64,000 nucleotides of DNA from Phycisphaeraceae bacterium (GCA_020639155.1 JACKHF010000001.1:558001-622000); one strand, 5' to 3'. Shown: positions 33,994 to 42,132, counted from the stretch's first letter. A program made the numbers and translations. The notes: a model not told the origin generated them from the letters alone.

Positions 33994-35118
33994 ATGTCGA
34001 TGTTGTTGAAGGAGTGGCGTGCGCCGTCGCGTCCAAAGCGAGGGTTCACTCTCATCGAGTTGCTCGTGGTCGTTGCGATCATCGCGCTGCTCATCGGTAT
34101 CCTCCTGCCAGCGCTCGGTGAGGCGCGAAGGCAGGCGAAGCTCGCACTGTCTATGTCCAACATCAAGCAGATGGGAGTGGCGACAGCCAACTACGCATCT
34201 GACTTCAAGGACAAGATGTCGTGCTTCTCGTGGCAGGCTGGAAAAGCCATGCCGATCCAGAGCGGACTCACGACGCTCATCACTGCACCAACCGGTGCCA
34301 ATGGCGATGTGCAGGCAGCTGCGAATCAGGCTGTCGACATCCTCAGGTTCAGAGCGGGCCGTGGCAACGGCACAGCTTCGCCGATCACACAGATCCAGAC
34401 TTGGATCCCCCACGTGCTCTACTCGCACCTTGTTGTCAACGACTATCTGCAGCAGAAGCTACCCGAACGCATGGTTGTTGATCCGGCCGACTTCGCTCGC
34501 TTGAGCTGGCAGGACGATCCGGTCAACAAGTACGAGAAGAACTTCTGGACGCCGAATCAGGTACCGTTTTCTGGCAATGACACCCGTCGCTGGCCGTACA
34601 GTTCGAGCTACCAGATGGTGGCCTGCGGCTACGACCGAGGCGCCCCAGTCAACGGACGTATCACACAAGATCCAACAAACACCAGCTCGTATGTAATGCC
34701 GACCAGTCCTGCTGGCGCGTTGCTTGGTGACAAGAAGCGTTCGGGTGTGTCGTTCCCCGCTGGCAAGATCGAGTGGATGATGCAGGAGCAGTACCACTTC
34801 GGCAAGCGCAACCGCTACTTTGCCGACGAGCAGGCACGGGTTCCAAACGGGTTCTTCGACGGCTCGGTCCGTGTCGTTGCCACTCGTGATTCAAACCCGG
34901 GCGGCAATCCCAACTTCCCGACCCAGGTCAACACCTACATGGCCAGCGTGTATATCCCCAAAGACTGGGAAGCACGCGGACCGGACGGCTCGGGTAACTA
35001 CCCGTTCGATCGTCTGTACTACCGCTGGACACGCTCGGGCATGAAGGGCATCGACTTCAACGGTGGCCTGAACGAGACGACCGGCAAGTACGAGGAGATC
35101 GTCAGCGCTGGGTATTGA
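33994..35118 (+). CDS. prepilin-like secreted protein, array member 2
   Basis: A 374-residue pseudopilin with the cleavage and methylation signal KRGFTLIELLVVVAIIALLIG near residues 14-35. It is nearly identical to members 3 and 4 in both protein and DNA. Differences cluster in short stretches: ITAPTGANGDVQ at about 90-101, YEKNFWTPNQVPFSGNDT at about 180-198, ITQDPTNTSSYVMP at about 222-236 and YMASVYIPKDWEARGP near 310-325. The C-terminal YHFGKRNRYFADEQARVP and FFDGSVRVVATRDSNPGG are invariant. GGGAG 33982-33986 lies eight bases before ATG 33994. It has its own leader and terminator, so it is probably an independent transcription unit. Confidence 0.88.
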   Translation: MSMLLKEWRAPSRPKRGFTLIELLVVVAIIALLIGILLPALGEARRQAKLALSMSNIKQMGVATANYASDFKDKMSCFSWQAGKAMPIQSGLTTLITAPTGANGDVQAAANQAVDILRFRAGRGNGTASPITQIQTWIPHVLYSHLVVNDYLQQKLPERMVVDPADFARLSWQDDPVNKYEKNFWTPNQVPFSGNDTRRWPYSSSYQMVACGYDRGAPVNGRITQDPTNTSSYVMPTSPAGALLGDKKRSGVSFPAGKIEWMMQEQYHFGKRNRYFADEQARVPNGFFDGSVRVVATRDSNPGGNPNFPTQVNTYMASVYIPKDWEARGPDGSGNYPFDRLYYRWTRSGMKGIDFNGGLNETTGKYEEIVSAGY

Positions 35119-35135
35119 TTGATCTCGGATCCAAA

Positions 35136-35159
35136 GATCATCCTCGAATAAGGATGATC
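35136..35159 (+). repeat. 3' hairpin A of array member 2
   Basis: GATCATCCT and AGGATGATC form a nine-base stem with a six-base loop, 17 bases after the stop. The same hairpin follows members 3 and 4. It precedes the terminator hairpin and could protect the transcript end. Confidence 0.6.
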
Positions 35160-35173
35160 AACGTGAATCTCCG

Positions 35174-35206
35174 ACCCGGCCTGTGGACAACCGCAGGCCG
35201 GGTTTT
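35174..35206 (+). terminator. terminator of array member 2
   Basis: ACCCGGCCTGTGG pairs with CCGCAGGCCGGGT around ACAA (one G-U pair), followed by TTTTGTTT. It is repeated almost unchanged after members 3 and 4. Confidence 0.88.
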
Positions 35207-35490
35207 GTTTGCATTTTGAACGATCTTAATCTGTTTTTGTTTGGGTTGCTTTGTATTTTATCTCCAGATGTGCAGATCAACCCTCGCAACTCAATCCAAA
35301 ATTATGTAGTATGAAATTGTTAACGGACAGTTTATGTTTCTCCGGATACGTGGCTATCGCATTTTTCAGCTTCTCTGGCTGGAGGATGTGTTCGAACCGA
35401 AGCTCGTCTCACGTTGTTATTCATGGCATTGTGTCTGATGTGAGGACCAGCGGGTCGTTCAGTGCAGGCCCATGTGGCCGGGAGTTTGTT
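35207..35490 (+). other. intergenic region and leader of array member 3
   Basis: No gene is seen. The first 150 bases are AT-rich and unique. From 35359 onward the sequence is the same as the leader of member 4. The shared leader element variant GGCATTGTGTCTGATGTGAG lies at 35425-35444, 46 bases before the start. Confidence 0.5.
35425..35444 (+). promoter_or_regulatory. shared leader element, copy 3
   Basis: GGCATTGTGTCTGATGTGAG is a variant of the element before members 1 and 2 and is identical to that of member 4. It ends 46 bases before the start codon. Confidence 0.5.
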
Positions 35491-36615
35491 ATGTCGATAT
35501 TGTTGAAGGAGTGGCGTGCGCCGTCGCGTCCAAAGCGAGGGTTCACCCTCATCGAGTTGCTCGTGGTCGTTGCGATCATTGCGCTGCTCATCGGTATCCT
35601 CCTGCCAGCGCTCGGTGAGGCGCGAAGGCAGGCGAAGCTCGCACTGTCTATGTCCAACATCAAGCAGATGGGAGTGGCAACAGCCAACTACGCGTCTGAC
35701 TTCAAGGACAAGATGTCGTGCTTCTCGTGGCAGGCTGGAAAAGCCATGCCGATCCAGAGCGGACTCACGACACTCATTAATGCACCGGCAGGTCCTGGAG
35801 GTGATGTGCAGGCAGCTGCGAACCAGGCTGTCGACATCCTCAGGTTCAGAGCGGGCCGTGGCAACGGCACAGCTGCGCCGATCACACAGATCCAGGGCTG
35901 GATCCCCCACGTGCTCTACTCGCACCTTGTTGTCAACGACTATCTGCAGCAGAAGCTGCCCGAACGCATGGTTGTTGATCCGGCCGACTTTGCTCGCTTG
36001 AGCTGGCAGGACGATCCGGTCAACAAGTACGAGAAGAACTTCTGGACACCAAACCAACCCTCATTCGGAGGTAACACAGACCGTCGCTGGCCGTACAGCT
36101 CCAGCTACCAGATGGTGGCCTGCGGCTACGACCGAGGCGCCCCAGTCAACGGACGTATCACACAGAGCACAGCGCACACAAGCTATTACCAGATGCCGAC
36201 CAGTCCTGCTGGCGCGTTGCTCGGTGACAAGAAGCGTTCGGGTGTGTCGTTCCCCGCTGGCAAGATCGAGTGGATGATGCAGGAGCAGTACCACTTCGGC
36301 AAGCGCAACCGCTACTTTGCCGACGAGCAGGCACGGGTTCCAAACGGGTTCTTCGACGGCTCGGTCCGTGTCGTTGCCACTCGTGATTCAAACCCGGGCG
36401 GCAATCCCAACTTCCCGACCCAGGTCAACACCTACATGAACAGTGTGTATCAACCTCGCGACTGGGAAGCACGTGCTCCTGATGGCTCGGGTAACTACCC
36501 GTTCGATCGTCTGTACTACCGCTGGACACGCTCGGGCATGAAGGGCATCGACTTCAACGGTGGCCTGAACGAGACGACCGGCAAGTACGAGGAGATCGTC
36601 AGCGCTGGGTATTGA
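35491..36615 (+). CDS. prepilin-like secreted protein, array member 3
   Basis: A 374-residue pseudopilin almost identical to members 2 and 4, with the same prepilin signal and invariant C terminus. Its private patches are INAPAGPGGDVQ, NFWTPNQPSFGGNTDRRW, ITQSTAHTSYYQMP and YMNSVYQPRDWEARAP. They fall in the same four places as the variable patches of the other copies. The frame is open further upstream to 35251, but ATG 35491 with GGGAG in the conserved leader is the same start as in member 2. Export through a type II or type IV pilus-like system is expected; no assembly genes are in this window. Confidence 0.88.
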   Translation: MSILLKEWRAPSRPKRGFTLIELLVVVAIIALLIGILLPALGEARRQAKLALSMSNIKQMGVATANYASDFKDKMSCFSWQAGKAMPIQSGLTTLINAPAGPGGDVQAAANQAVDILRFRAGRGNGTAAPITQIQGWIPHVLYSHLVVNDYLQQKLPERMVVDPADFARLSWQDDPVNKYEKNFWTPNQPSFGGNTDRRWPYSSSYQMVACGYDRGAPVNGRITQSTAHTSYYQMPTSPAGALLGDKKRSGVSFPAGKIEWMMQEQYHFGKRNRYFADEQARVPNGFFDGSVRVVATRDSNPGGNPNFPTQVNTYMNSVYQPRDWEARAPDGSGNYPFDRLYYRWTRSGMKGIDFNGGLNETTGKYEEIVSAGY

Positions 36616-36632
36616 TTGATCTCGGATCCAAA

Positions 36633-36656
36633 GATCATCCTCGAATGAGGATGATC
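36633..36656 (+). repeat. 3' hairpin A of array member 3
   Basis: GATCATCCT and AGGATGATC with a six-base loop, at the same distance from the stop as in members 2 and 4. Confidence 0.6.
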
Positions 36657-36670
36657 AACGTGAATCTCCG

Positions 36671-36703
36671 ACCCGGCCCGTGGACAACCGCAGGCCGGGT
36701 TTT
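36671..36703 (+). terminator. terminator of array member 3
   Basis: The same hairpin as after member 2, with one C replacing T that leaves a C-A mismatch in the stem, followed by TTTTC. Confidence 0.85.
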
Positions 36704-37012
36704 CTTCGTAATTGAGCAAACAAGCTGCATTTACATGAACATTTTCGACTTTTTGCCATCAAATCAGGTCTTTGTTTGGATTTATTTCTGGTTTACCGCG
36801 AATCATCTCTTAGAATGCATTTGGACGAAACTGACATAGAGCGATCAACAGTGACAGCGTTGTATGCAAAGACGTCAGCAGCATTTTTCAGCTTCTCTGG
36901 CTGGAGGATGTGTTCGAACCGAAGCTCGTCTCACGTTGTTATTCATGGCATTGTGTCTGATGTGAGGACCAGCGGGTCGTTCAGTGCAGGCCCATGTGGC
37001 CGGGAGTTTGTT
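36704..37012 (+). other. intergenic region and leader of array member 4
   Basis: No gene is seen in about 310 bases. The first 177 are unique and AT-rich. From 36881 the sequence repeats the leader of member 3, with the shared element at 36947-36966. Confidence 0.5.
36947..36966 (+). promoter_or_regulatory. shared leader element, copy 4
   Basis: GGCATTGTGTCTGATGTGAG, identical to copy 3, ends 46 bases before the start of member 4. Confidence 0.5.
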
Positions 37013-38137
37013 ATGTCGATATTGTTGAAGGAGTGGCGTGCGCCGTCGCGTCCAAAGCGAGGGTTCACCCTCATCGAGTTGCTCGTGGTCGTTGCGATCA
37101 TCGCGCTGCTCATCGGTATCCTCCTGCCAGCGCTCGGTGAGGCGCGAAGGCAGGCGAAGCTCGCACTGTCTATGTCCAACATCAAGCAGATGGGAGTGGC
37201 AACAGCCAACTACGCGTCTGACTTCAAGGACAAGATGTCGTGCTTCTCGTGGCAGGCTGGAAAAGCCATGCCGATCCAGAGCGGACTCACGACGCTCATC
37301 ACTGCACCAACCGGTGCCAATGGCGATGTGCAGGCAGCTGCGAACCAGGCTGTCGACATCCTCAGGTTCAGAGCGGGTCGTGGCAACGGCACAGCTGCGC
37401 CGATCACACAGATCCAGGGCTGGATCCCCCACGTGCTCTACTCGCACCTTGTTGTCAACGACTATCTGCAGCAGAAGCTGCCCGAACGCATGGTTGTTGA
37501 TCCGGCCGACTTTGCTCGCTTGAGCTGGCAGGACGATCCGGTCAACAAGTTCGAAAAGAACTTCTGGACGCCGAATCAGGTACCGTTTGCTGGCAATGAC
37601 ACCCGTCGCTGGCCGTACAGCTCCAGCTACCAGATGGTGGCCTGCGGCTACGACCGAGGCGCCCCAGTCAACGGACGTATCGTACAGAGCGCAGCGAGCA
37701 CAAGCGCATACCAGATGCCGACCAGTCCTGCTGGCGCGTTGCTTGGTGACAAGAAGCGTTCGGGTGTGTCGTTCCCCGCTGGCAAGATCGAGTGGATGAT
37801 GCAGGAGCAGTACCACTTCGGCAAGCGCAACCGCTACTTTGCCGACGAGCAGGCACGGGTTCCAAACGGGTTCTTCGACGGCTCGGTCCGTGTCGTTGCC
37901 ACTCGTGATTCAAACCCGGGCGGCAATCCCAACTTCCCGACCCAGGTCAACACCTACATGGCCAGCGTGTATATCCCCAAAGACTGGGAAGCACGCGGAC
38001 CGGACGGCTCGGGTAACTACCCGTTCGATCGTCTGTACTACCGCTGGACACGCTCGGGCATGAAGGGCATCGACTTCAACGGTGGCCTGAACGAGACGAC
38101 CGGCAAGTACGAGGAGATCGTCAGCGCTGGGTATTGA
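37013..38137 (+). CDS. prepilin-like secreted protein, array member 4
   Basis: A 374-residue pseudopilin. In the first patch (ITAPTGANGDVQ) and last patch (YMASVYIPKDWEARGP) it equals member 2, in the TAAPITQIQGW segment it equals member 3, and the third patch IVQSAASTSAYQMP is its own; it also has FEKNFW and PFAGNDT. This mixture of patches points to recombination among copies. The start at ATG 37013 follows the conserved GGGAG leader; the frame is open to 36776 but the extra part is leader sequence. The signal KRGFTLIELLVVVAIIALLIG is unchanged. Confidence 0.88.
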   Translation: MSILLKEWRAPSRPKRGFTLIELLVVVAIIALLIGILLPALGEARRQAKLALSMSNIKQMGVATANYASDFKDKMSCFSWQAGKAMPIQSGLTTLITAPTGANGDVQAAANQAVDILRFRAGRGNGTAAPITQIQGWIPHVLYSHLVVNDYLQQKLPERMVVDPADFARLSWQDDPVNKFEKNFWTPNQVPFAGNDTRRWPYSSSYQMVACGYDRGAPVNGRIVQSAASTSAYQMPTSPAGALLGDKKRSGVSFPAGKIEWMMQEQYHFGKRNRYFADEQARVPNGFFDGSVRVVATRDSNPGGNPNFPTQVNTYMASVYIPKDWEARGPDGSGNYPFDRLYYRWTRSGMKGIDFNGGLNETTGKYEEIVSAGY

Positions 38138-38154
38138 TTGATCTCGGATCCAAA

Positions 38155-38178
38155 GATCATCCTCGAATGAGGATGATC
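38155..38178 (+). repeat. 3' hairpin A of array member 4
   Basis: GATCATCCT and AGGATGATC with a six-base loop, identical in position to those after members 2 and 3. Confidence 0.6.
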
Positions 38179-38192
38179 AACGTGAATCTCCG

Positions 38193-38226
38193 ACCCGGCC
38201 TGTGGACAACCGCAGGCCGGGTTTTT
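38193..38226 (+). terminator. terminator of array member 4
   Basis: ACCCGGCCTGTGG pairs with CCGCAGGCCGGGT around ACAA, followed by TTTTT. Confidence 0.88.
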
Positions 38227-38344
38227 ATACCATCGCGCAATCAGATTTCATATTGGACTTTTCAGGGAACCTCGTGATTTCGCCGACGAATCTGTGGTAA
38301 AATGTTTCCAGCACACTGCTTTATGAGCATTTGAGGTGCTGCAC

Positions 38345-39472
38345 ATGCGAAAAGACTTTGGACAACCCAGTACGGCATCTCTTCTTTGCAAGAAACAAAG
38401 TTTTCGTAACTGGAAGGGATTTACACTGATTGAGCTGCTCGTGGTCGTTGCGATCATTGCGCTGCTCATCGGTATCCTCCTGCCAGCGCTCGGTGAGGCG
38501 CGAAGGCAGGCGAAGCTCGCACTGTCTATGTCCAACATCAAGCAGATGGGAGTGGCGACAGCCAACTACGCATCTGACTTCAACGGACTCACCGCATCGT
38601 TTTCATGGCAGCCTGGCAAGCCGATGCCAACCCAGTACCCAGATCTTGTTATGGTCCCATCAACCCAACCGATGCAGGCCGCAGCAAACCAAGCAGTCGA
38701 TATACTGCGTAGGAGAACAGGCAGAGAGAATCCCAGTTCAAACGGATTTGTTGTCATGACCCAGTGGATTCCGTTTGTTCTTTATTCACATCTTGTCGTC
38801 AACGACTATCTACAGCAGAAGCTGCCCGAACGCATGGTTGTCGATCCTGCTGATTATGCACGTCTGAGCTGGCAGGACGATCCAATCAACAAGTTTGATA
38901 CCGGCTTCTGGCAACCTGTGCAGCCTCCGCCATCACAGAACAACCGTCGCTGGCCATACAGTTCCAGTTACCAGTACGTTCCCGCAGCCTATGACAGGAG
39001 CAATGTCGGCGCACGCATTGAACAGGGACAGTTTACCGAGGTGTACGTGTATGGCGAGAACACGAGACTCGGCCAGCGCTCACGTGCGTCGGTCTCATTT
39101 CCAAGCCGGAAGGTGGAGTGGATGATGGAAGCACAACTCCACTTCGGCAAACGCGACAGGTACTTTGCTGATCCACAGGCCCGGGTGCTCAACGGGTTCT
39201 TTGATGGTTCGGTGCGAATCGTTGCGACAACCGATGCGAATCCTGGTGGTGCTCCAAACTCGCCGCAACTGCTCGCTGTACACGTACCGCTCAGCACAGC
39301 AAACTATTACCCCTCGTCGTGGGAACCAAAGAATCCTCGCGGCGACCACGGCATCTACCCGTTCCAGGCATTGTACTATCGCTGGACTCGCTCCGGCCTG
39401 AAGGGTATTGACCTGAACGGGGGCGAGAACGACAACGGCACATTCAACGAGATCGTTTCCTCAGCGTATTAA
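38345..39472 (+). CDS. prepilin-like secreted protein, array member 5
   Basis: A 375-residue pseudopilin with a different, longer basic leader (MRKDFGQPSTASLLCKKQSF) before KGFTLIELLVVVAIIALLIG. From about 38439 to 38583 its DNA matches members 2-4 almost base for base; before and after, it diverges. The globular part keeps QQKLPERMVVDPADYARLSWQDDP in diverged form, HFGKRDRYFADPQARVL and FFDGSVRIVAT, but differs widely elsewhere. It has GAGGTG six bases before ATG 38345, lacks the shared leader element, and no strong terminator is seen after it. It may be controlled separately from the others. Confidence 0.87.
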   Translation: MRKDFGQPSTASLLCKKQSFRNWKGFTLIELLVVVAIIALLIGILLPALGEARRQAKLALSMSNIKQMGVATANYASDFNGLTASFSWQPGKPMPTQYPDLVMVPSTQPMQAAANQAVDILRRRTGRENPSSNGFVVMTQWIPFVLYSHLVVNDYLQQKLPERMVVDPADYARLSWQDDPINKFDTGFWQPVQPPPSQNNRRWPYSSSYQYVPAAYDRSNVGARIEQGQFTEVYVYGENTRLGQRSRASVSFPSRKVEWMMEAQLHFGKRDRYFADPQARVLNGFFDGSVRIVATTDANPGGAPNSPQLLAVHVPLSTANYYPSSWEPKNPRGDHGIYPFQALYYRWTRSGLKGIDLNGGENDNGTFNEIVSSAY

Positions 39473-39559
39473 AGCGTCACCAGTTTCATGTGAAATCCCT
39501 AACTGCGAGGCTCTACACTGGGGCACGTTTTTTCATCGCGCATTGGGCAGGAGTTCACA

Positions 39560-40528
39560 ATGAAAGTGCTTATCGCAGACAAGTTCGAGGACTTCGGCAT
39601 TGATGCCCTGAAGAGGCTTGGGTGTGAGGTCAGTTCAGATCCCTCTCTCAGCCCCGAGACGCTAATTGCAGCAATCAGCGCGTTTCAGCCAGATATTCTC
39701 ATTGTTCGATCGACGAAGGTCCCCGCAGCTGTCATTGATGCTGCTTCCAGTGTCAAACTCATCATTCGTGCTGGCGCAGGGTACGACAATATCGATTGTG
39801 CCGCTGCTGCAGCAAGGCACATCGGTGTGTGCAACTGCCCGGGGATGAACGCGATAGCTGTCGCTGAACTTGCGATGGGTCATCTCATCGCGTGTGATCG
39901 AAATCTCATGGACCAGAAAACTGCATTGATGCAGGGCAAGTGGAACAAGAAAGGGTTCGCTGGCGCGCGCGGGCTCAAGGGATCAACGCTGGGAATCGTT
40001 GGGCTTGGTGCGATTGGCAAAGAACTGGCAAAGCGCGCTCGTGCATTTGACATCAACCTGATCATCTGGTCACGTTCCATCACACCCGAAGCTGCAGCCG
40101 AACTGGGCGCAACATGCGCTGGCAACGATCGTGCAGCGCTGCTGAACATGCTCCCGCAGTGTGATCATGTGTCGATTCATGTTGCATCCGCGCCGGACAC
40201 GGATGGGATGTGCGATGAGACGTTTTTCGCCGCAATGAAACCGGGTTCGACATTTATCAATACGGCTCGCGGAAGTGTGTGCGATGAGCAAGCACTTATC
40301 GATGCTATCAAAGCAAAGAACATCCGCGCAGGCGTTGATGTGTATGCGCATCAGCCCGGCACGGGTGAAGCAGATTTCACCTGTGAAGTTGCTTCGCTGC
40401 CCGGGTGTTCCGTTTCCCACCACAACGGCGCATCAACCGATCAGGCCCAGCGCGCTGTTGCTGAAGAAACTGTGCGCATTGTGAAGCAGTTCATGGACTC
40501 CGGCGAGTTCCTGCATCGTGTGAACTGA
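39560..40528 (+). CDS. D-2-hydroxyacid dehydrogenase (phosphoglycerate dehydrogenase-like)
   Basis: A 322-residue NAD-dependent dehydrogenase. The substrate domain has VRSTKVP and IIRAGAGYDNID; the nucleotide fold has LGIVGLGAIGKELAKRA. Arg237 in NTARGSV and His288 in SHHNGAST are the expected catalytic arginine and histidine. The position usually held by the catalytic glutamate (DVFxxEP) reads DVYAHQP, with Gln265. Other features match 3-phosphoglycerate dehydrogenases of serine synthesis, without the C-terminal ACT domain. GGAG upstream supports the ATG. The glutamine may alter activity or substrate. It stands alone between the pilin array and a convergent aminopeptidase. Confidence 0.85.
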   Translation: MKVLIADKFEDFGIDALKRLGCEVSSDPSLSPETLIAAISAFQPDILIVRSTKVPAAVIDAASSVKLIIRAGAGYDNIDCAAAAARHIGVCNCPGMNAIAVAELAMGHLIACDRNLMDQKTALMQGKWNKKGFAGARGLKGSTLGIVGLGAIGKELAKRARAFDINLIIWSRSITPEAAAELGATCAGNDRAALLNMLPQCDHVSIHVASAPDTDGMCDETFFAAMKPGSTFINTARGSVCDEQALIDAIKAKNIRAGVDVYAHQPGTGEADFTCEVASLPGCSVSHHNGASTDQAQRAVAEETVRIVKQFMDSGEFLHRVN

Positions 40529-40530
40529 AA

Positions 40531-40551
40531 AGGGAGGCCCGTTGCCTCCCT
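40531..40551. terminator. bidirectional terminator
   Basis: AGGGAGGC and GCCTCCCT pair around CCGTT. On the minus strand the hairpin is followed by TTTTC, so it chiefly ends the aminopeptidase transcript; it also lies 3 bases after the dehydrogenase stop. Confidence 0.7.
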
Positions 40552-40576
40552 CTGATCGATCAGTTGTTTCAAGCAC

Positions 40577-42070
40577 TCAGCCGCGGTACGACTCAACCGC
40601 CTGTGCAATCAGACGCGCACCGAACCCCGTTGGGCCGGGGATGAACGGACCTGAATCCTTGTCTGTCGCGTGTGTGCCAGCGATATCGAGATGGCACCAC
40701 GGGATGCTGCCGTCGACAAAGTAGCTCAGGAACGCTGCTCCCTGGATAGGATGCGCCTCGCGAACGGGCGCTGAGTTTACGATATCTGCAATTGGTGATT
40801 TCATCATTGCACGATACTCGGCATGATGGGGCAGACGCCATACGCGTTCGCCCGATCGACCGGATGCCTCCTCAACCGCTGTTCGCAGTTTGTCGTCATC
40901 GCACCACATGCCGCAGTGAACAGAACCGAGTGCAACAACAACACCGCCGGTGAGTGTTGCGCAGTCAAAGATTGCAGCGGGGTCCTCCATCTCGCACGCC
41001 CAGCACAGACCATCTGCAAGTACGAGTCTGCCTTCGGCATCGGTATTGGTCACCTCAACCGTCACACCATTGCGGTATGTGATGACATCGTCAGGACGGT
41101 ATGCTTCGTCGCTGATCGAGTTCTCTGCACACATGAGCAGCGCAACAACAGGCACACGGGGCTTGATGGTTGTTGCGATCGCATGCATCGCACCAATAAC
41201 CGCGCATCCACCATCCTTGTCGCGCTTCATGCCCTTCATGCCGTTGTTGATCTTGAGACTCAAACCACCTGAGTCATAGGTCATTGTCTTGCCGACCAGT
41301 ACGATCGGCTTTGATCGGGCGCTTCCGCGCGGCGGTGTGTACTCAAGGCGCACCATGCACGGCGCATTCTCTGACGCTTTGCCAACATTGATAAGGCCAA
41401 CAAATCGTTCTTTTTCAAGCTGTTCGCCCTTGAACACGGTGCATTTCAGACCAACTGAACGAGCCATCTCCTCACAGGCCTTTGCCATGTACTCAGGCGT
41501 TGCGATGTTGGGTGGTGTCTGTGACAGTGTTCGCGTCACGTTGGATGACTTTGCGAGTTCCAGCCCGCGCTCAATCCCATGATGCATCACTCGATCGGAG
41601 CAATGCACGTGCAGATTGGTGCGCGTTGGCAATGTCGTTGCCGTTCCTCGTAAATGGTCAAAGTTCCACGAGATCAAACCAAGACCAACGCCGATCGCCT
41701 CGGCAAGTTCACCTTTATCACGCTTGAGTTGCGATGCAGGACCTGCAAGGTCTACTTCTACTGAAGTCGCATTGATCGCGCTGAGTTTGCGACCGATCAT
41801 ACCGCCGACTGTGCGCATGGCGCTTCGGCAGCAGTCTGCCTTTGCACCAAGACCAATGAGAAGCACACGACCGCATCCCTTGACACCGAACACCTCAACA
41901 ATCGAACCCAGTGCGCCGGTCGCATCATTGCGTGACAGCGCGGCAGAAATCAGACCGTTTGTGTCGTGAGCGCGCGTCTTTGTGTCGAGCTTCTCGCCCT
42001 GGAAGTATCCGATAGCGAGCGCATCAACAGTGGATGTGCGGGAGGTTGCAACAGTAACGGATTGAAACAT
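40577..42070 (-). CDS. pepA: leucyl aminopeptidase (M17 family)
   Basis: A 497-residue cytosolic metallopeptidase that removes N-terminal residues from peptides. The C-terminal catalytic domain carries the M17 signature NTDAEGRLVLAD and the metal and active-site residues in VGKTMTYDSGGLSLKI, KRDKDGGCAVIGAM and the NTDAEGR segment. The usual KGITFDTGG appears as KTMTYDSGG, a mild change. The N-terminal 170 residues form the macrodomain-like part. Length matches the family. The ATG at 42070 is preceded by AAGGATCG. It lies on the minus strand, 62 bases downstream of the guanylyltransferase gene. It hydrolyses peptides released by proteases such as Clp. Confidence 0.92.
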   Translation of the reverse strand: MFQSVTVATSRTSTVDALAIGYFQGEKLDTKTRAHDTNGLISAALSRNDATGALGSIVEVFGVKGCGRVLLIGLGAKADCCRSAMRTVGGMIGRKLSAINATSVEVDLAGPASQLKRDKGELAEAIGVGLGLISWNFDHLRGTATTLPTRTNLHVHCSDRVMHHGIERGLELAKSSNVTRTLSQTPPNIATPEYMAKACEEMARSVGLKCTVFKGEQLEKERFVGLINVGKASENAPCMVRLEYTPPRGSARSKPIVLVGKTMTYDSGGLSLKINNGMKGMKRDKDGGCAVIGAMHAIATTIKPRVPVVALLMCAENSISDEAYRPDDVITYRNGVTVEVTNTDAEGRLVLADGLCWACEMEDPAAIFDCATLTGGVVVALGSVHCGMWCDDDKLRTAVEEASGRSGERVWRLPHHAEYRAMMKSPIADIVNSAPVREAHPIQGAAFLSYFVDGSIPWCHLDIAGTHATDKDSGPFIPGPTGFGARLIAQAVESYRG

Positions 42071-42132
42071 GGAAATCGATCCTTATCTTGCTTTGTGTGT
42101 ATGGTGAGAAAAATCACCTGAAACTGAGGCGG

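Larger units (their letters stand above)
35359..36703 (+). repeat. long direct repeat, unit 1 (leader, pilin gene, terminator)
   Basis: This unit of about 1.345 kb is nearly identical to 36881-38226. It starts at GCATTTTTCAGCTTCTCTGG and runs through the leader, the whole coding region and both 3' hairpins. The period between the two units is 1522 bases; the spacer of about 177 bases is unique. Confidence 0.85.
36881..38226 (+). repeat. long direct repeat, unit 2 (leader, pilin gene, terminator)
   Basis: This is the second copy of the unit at 35359-36703. It includes leader, gene and both hairpins. The copies differ mainly in the variable protein patches. Confidence 0.85.

Noticed and set aside
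34019..34504. Open frame of 161 codons repeated in each pilin copy in another frame
   Set aside because: It recurs only because the pilin genes are duplicated; it is Ser/Arg-rich and lacks its own start signals.
32239..38344. CRISPR array or transposon explaining the repeats in the pilin region
   Set aside because: Repeat units are full genes with leaders and terminators of about 1.35 kb, without short spacers, inverted ends or transposase.
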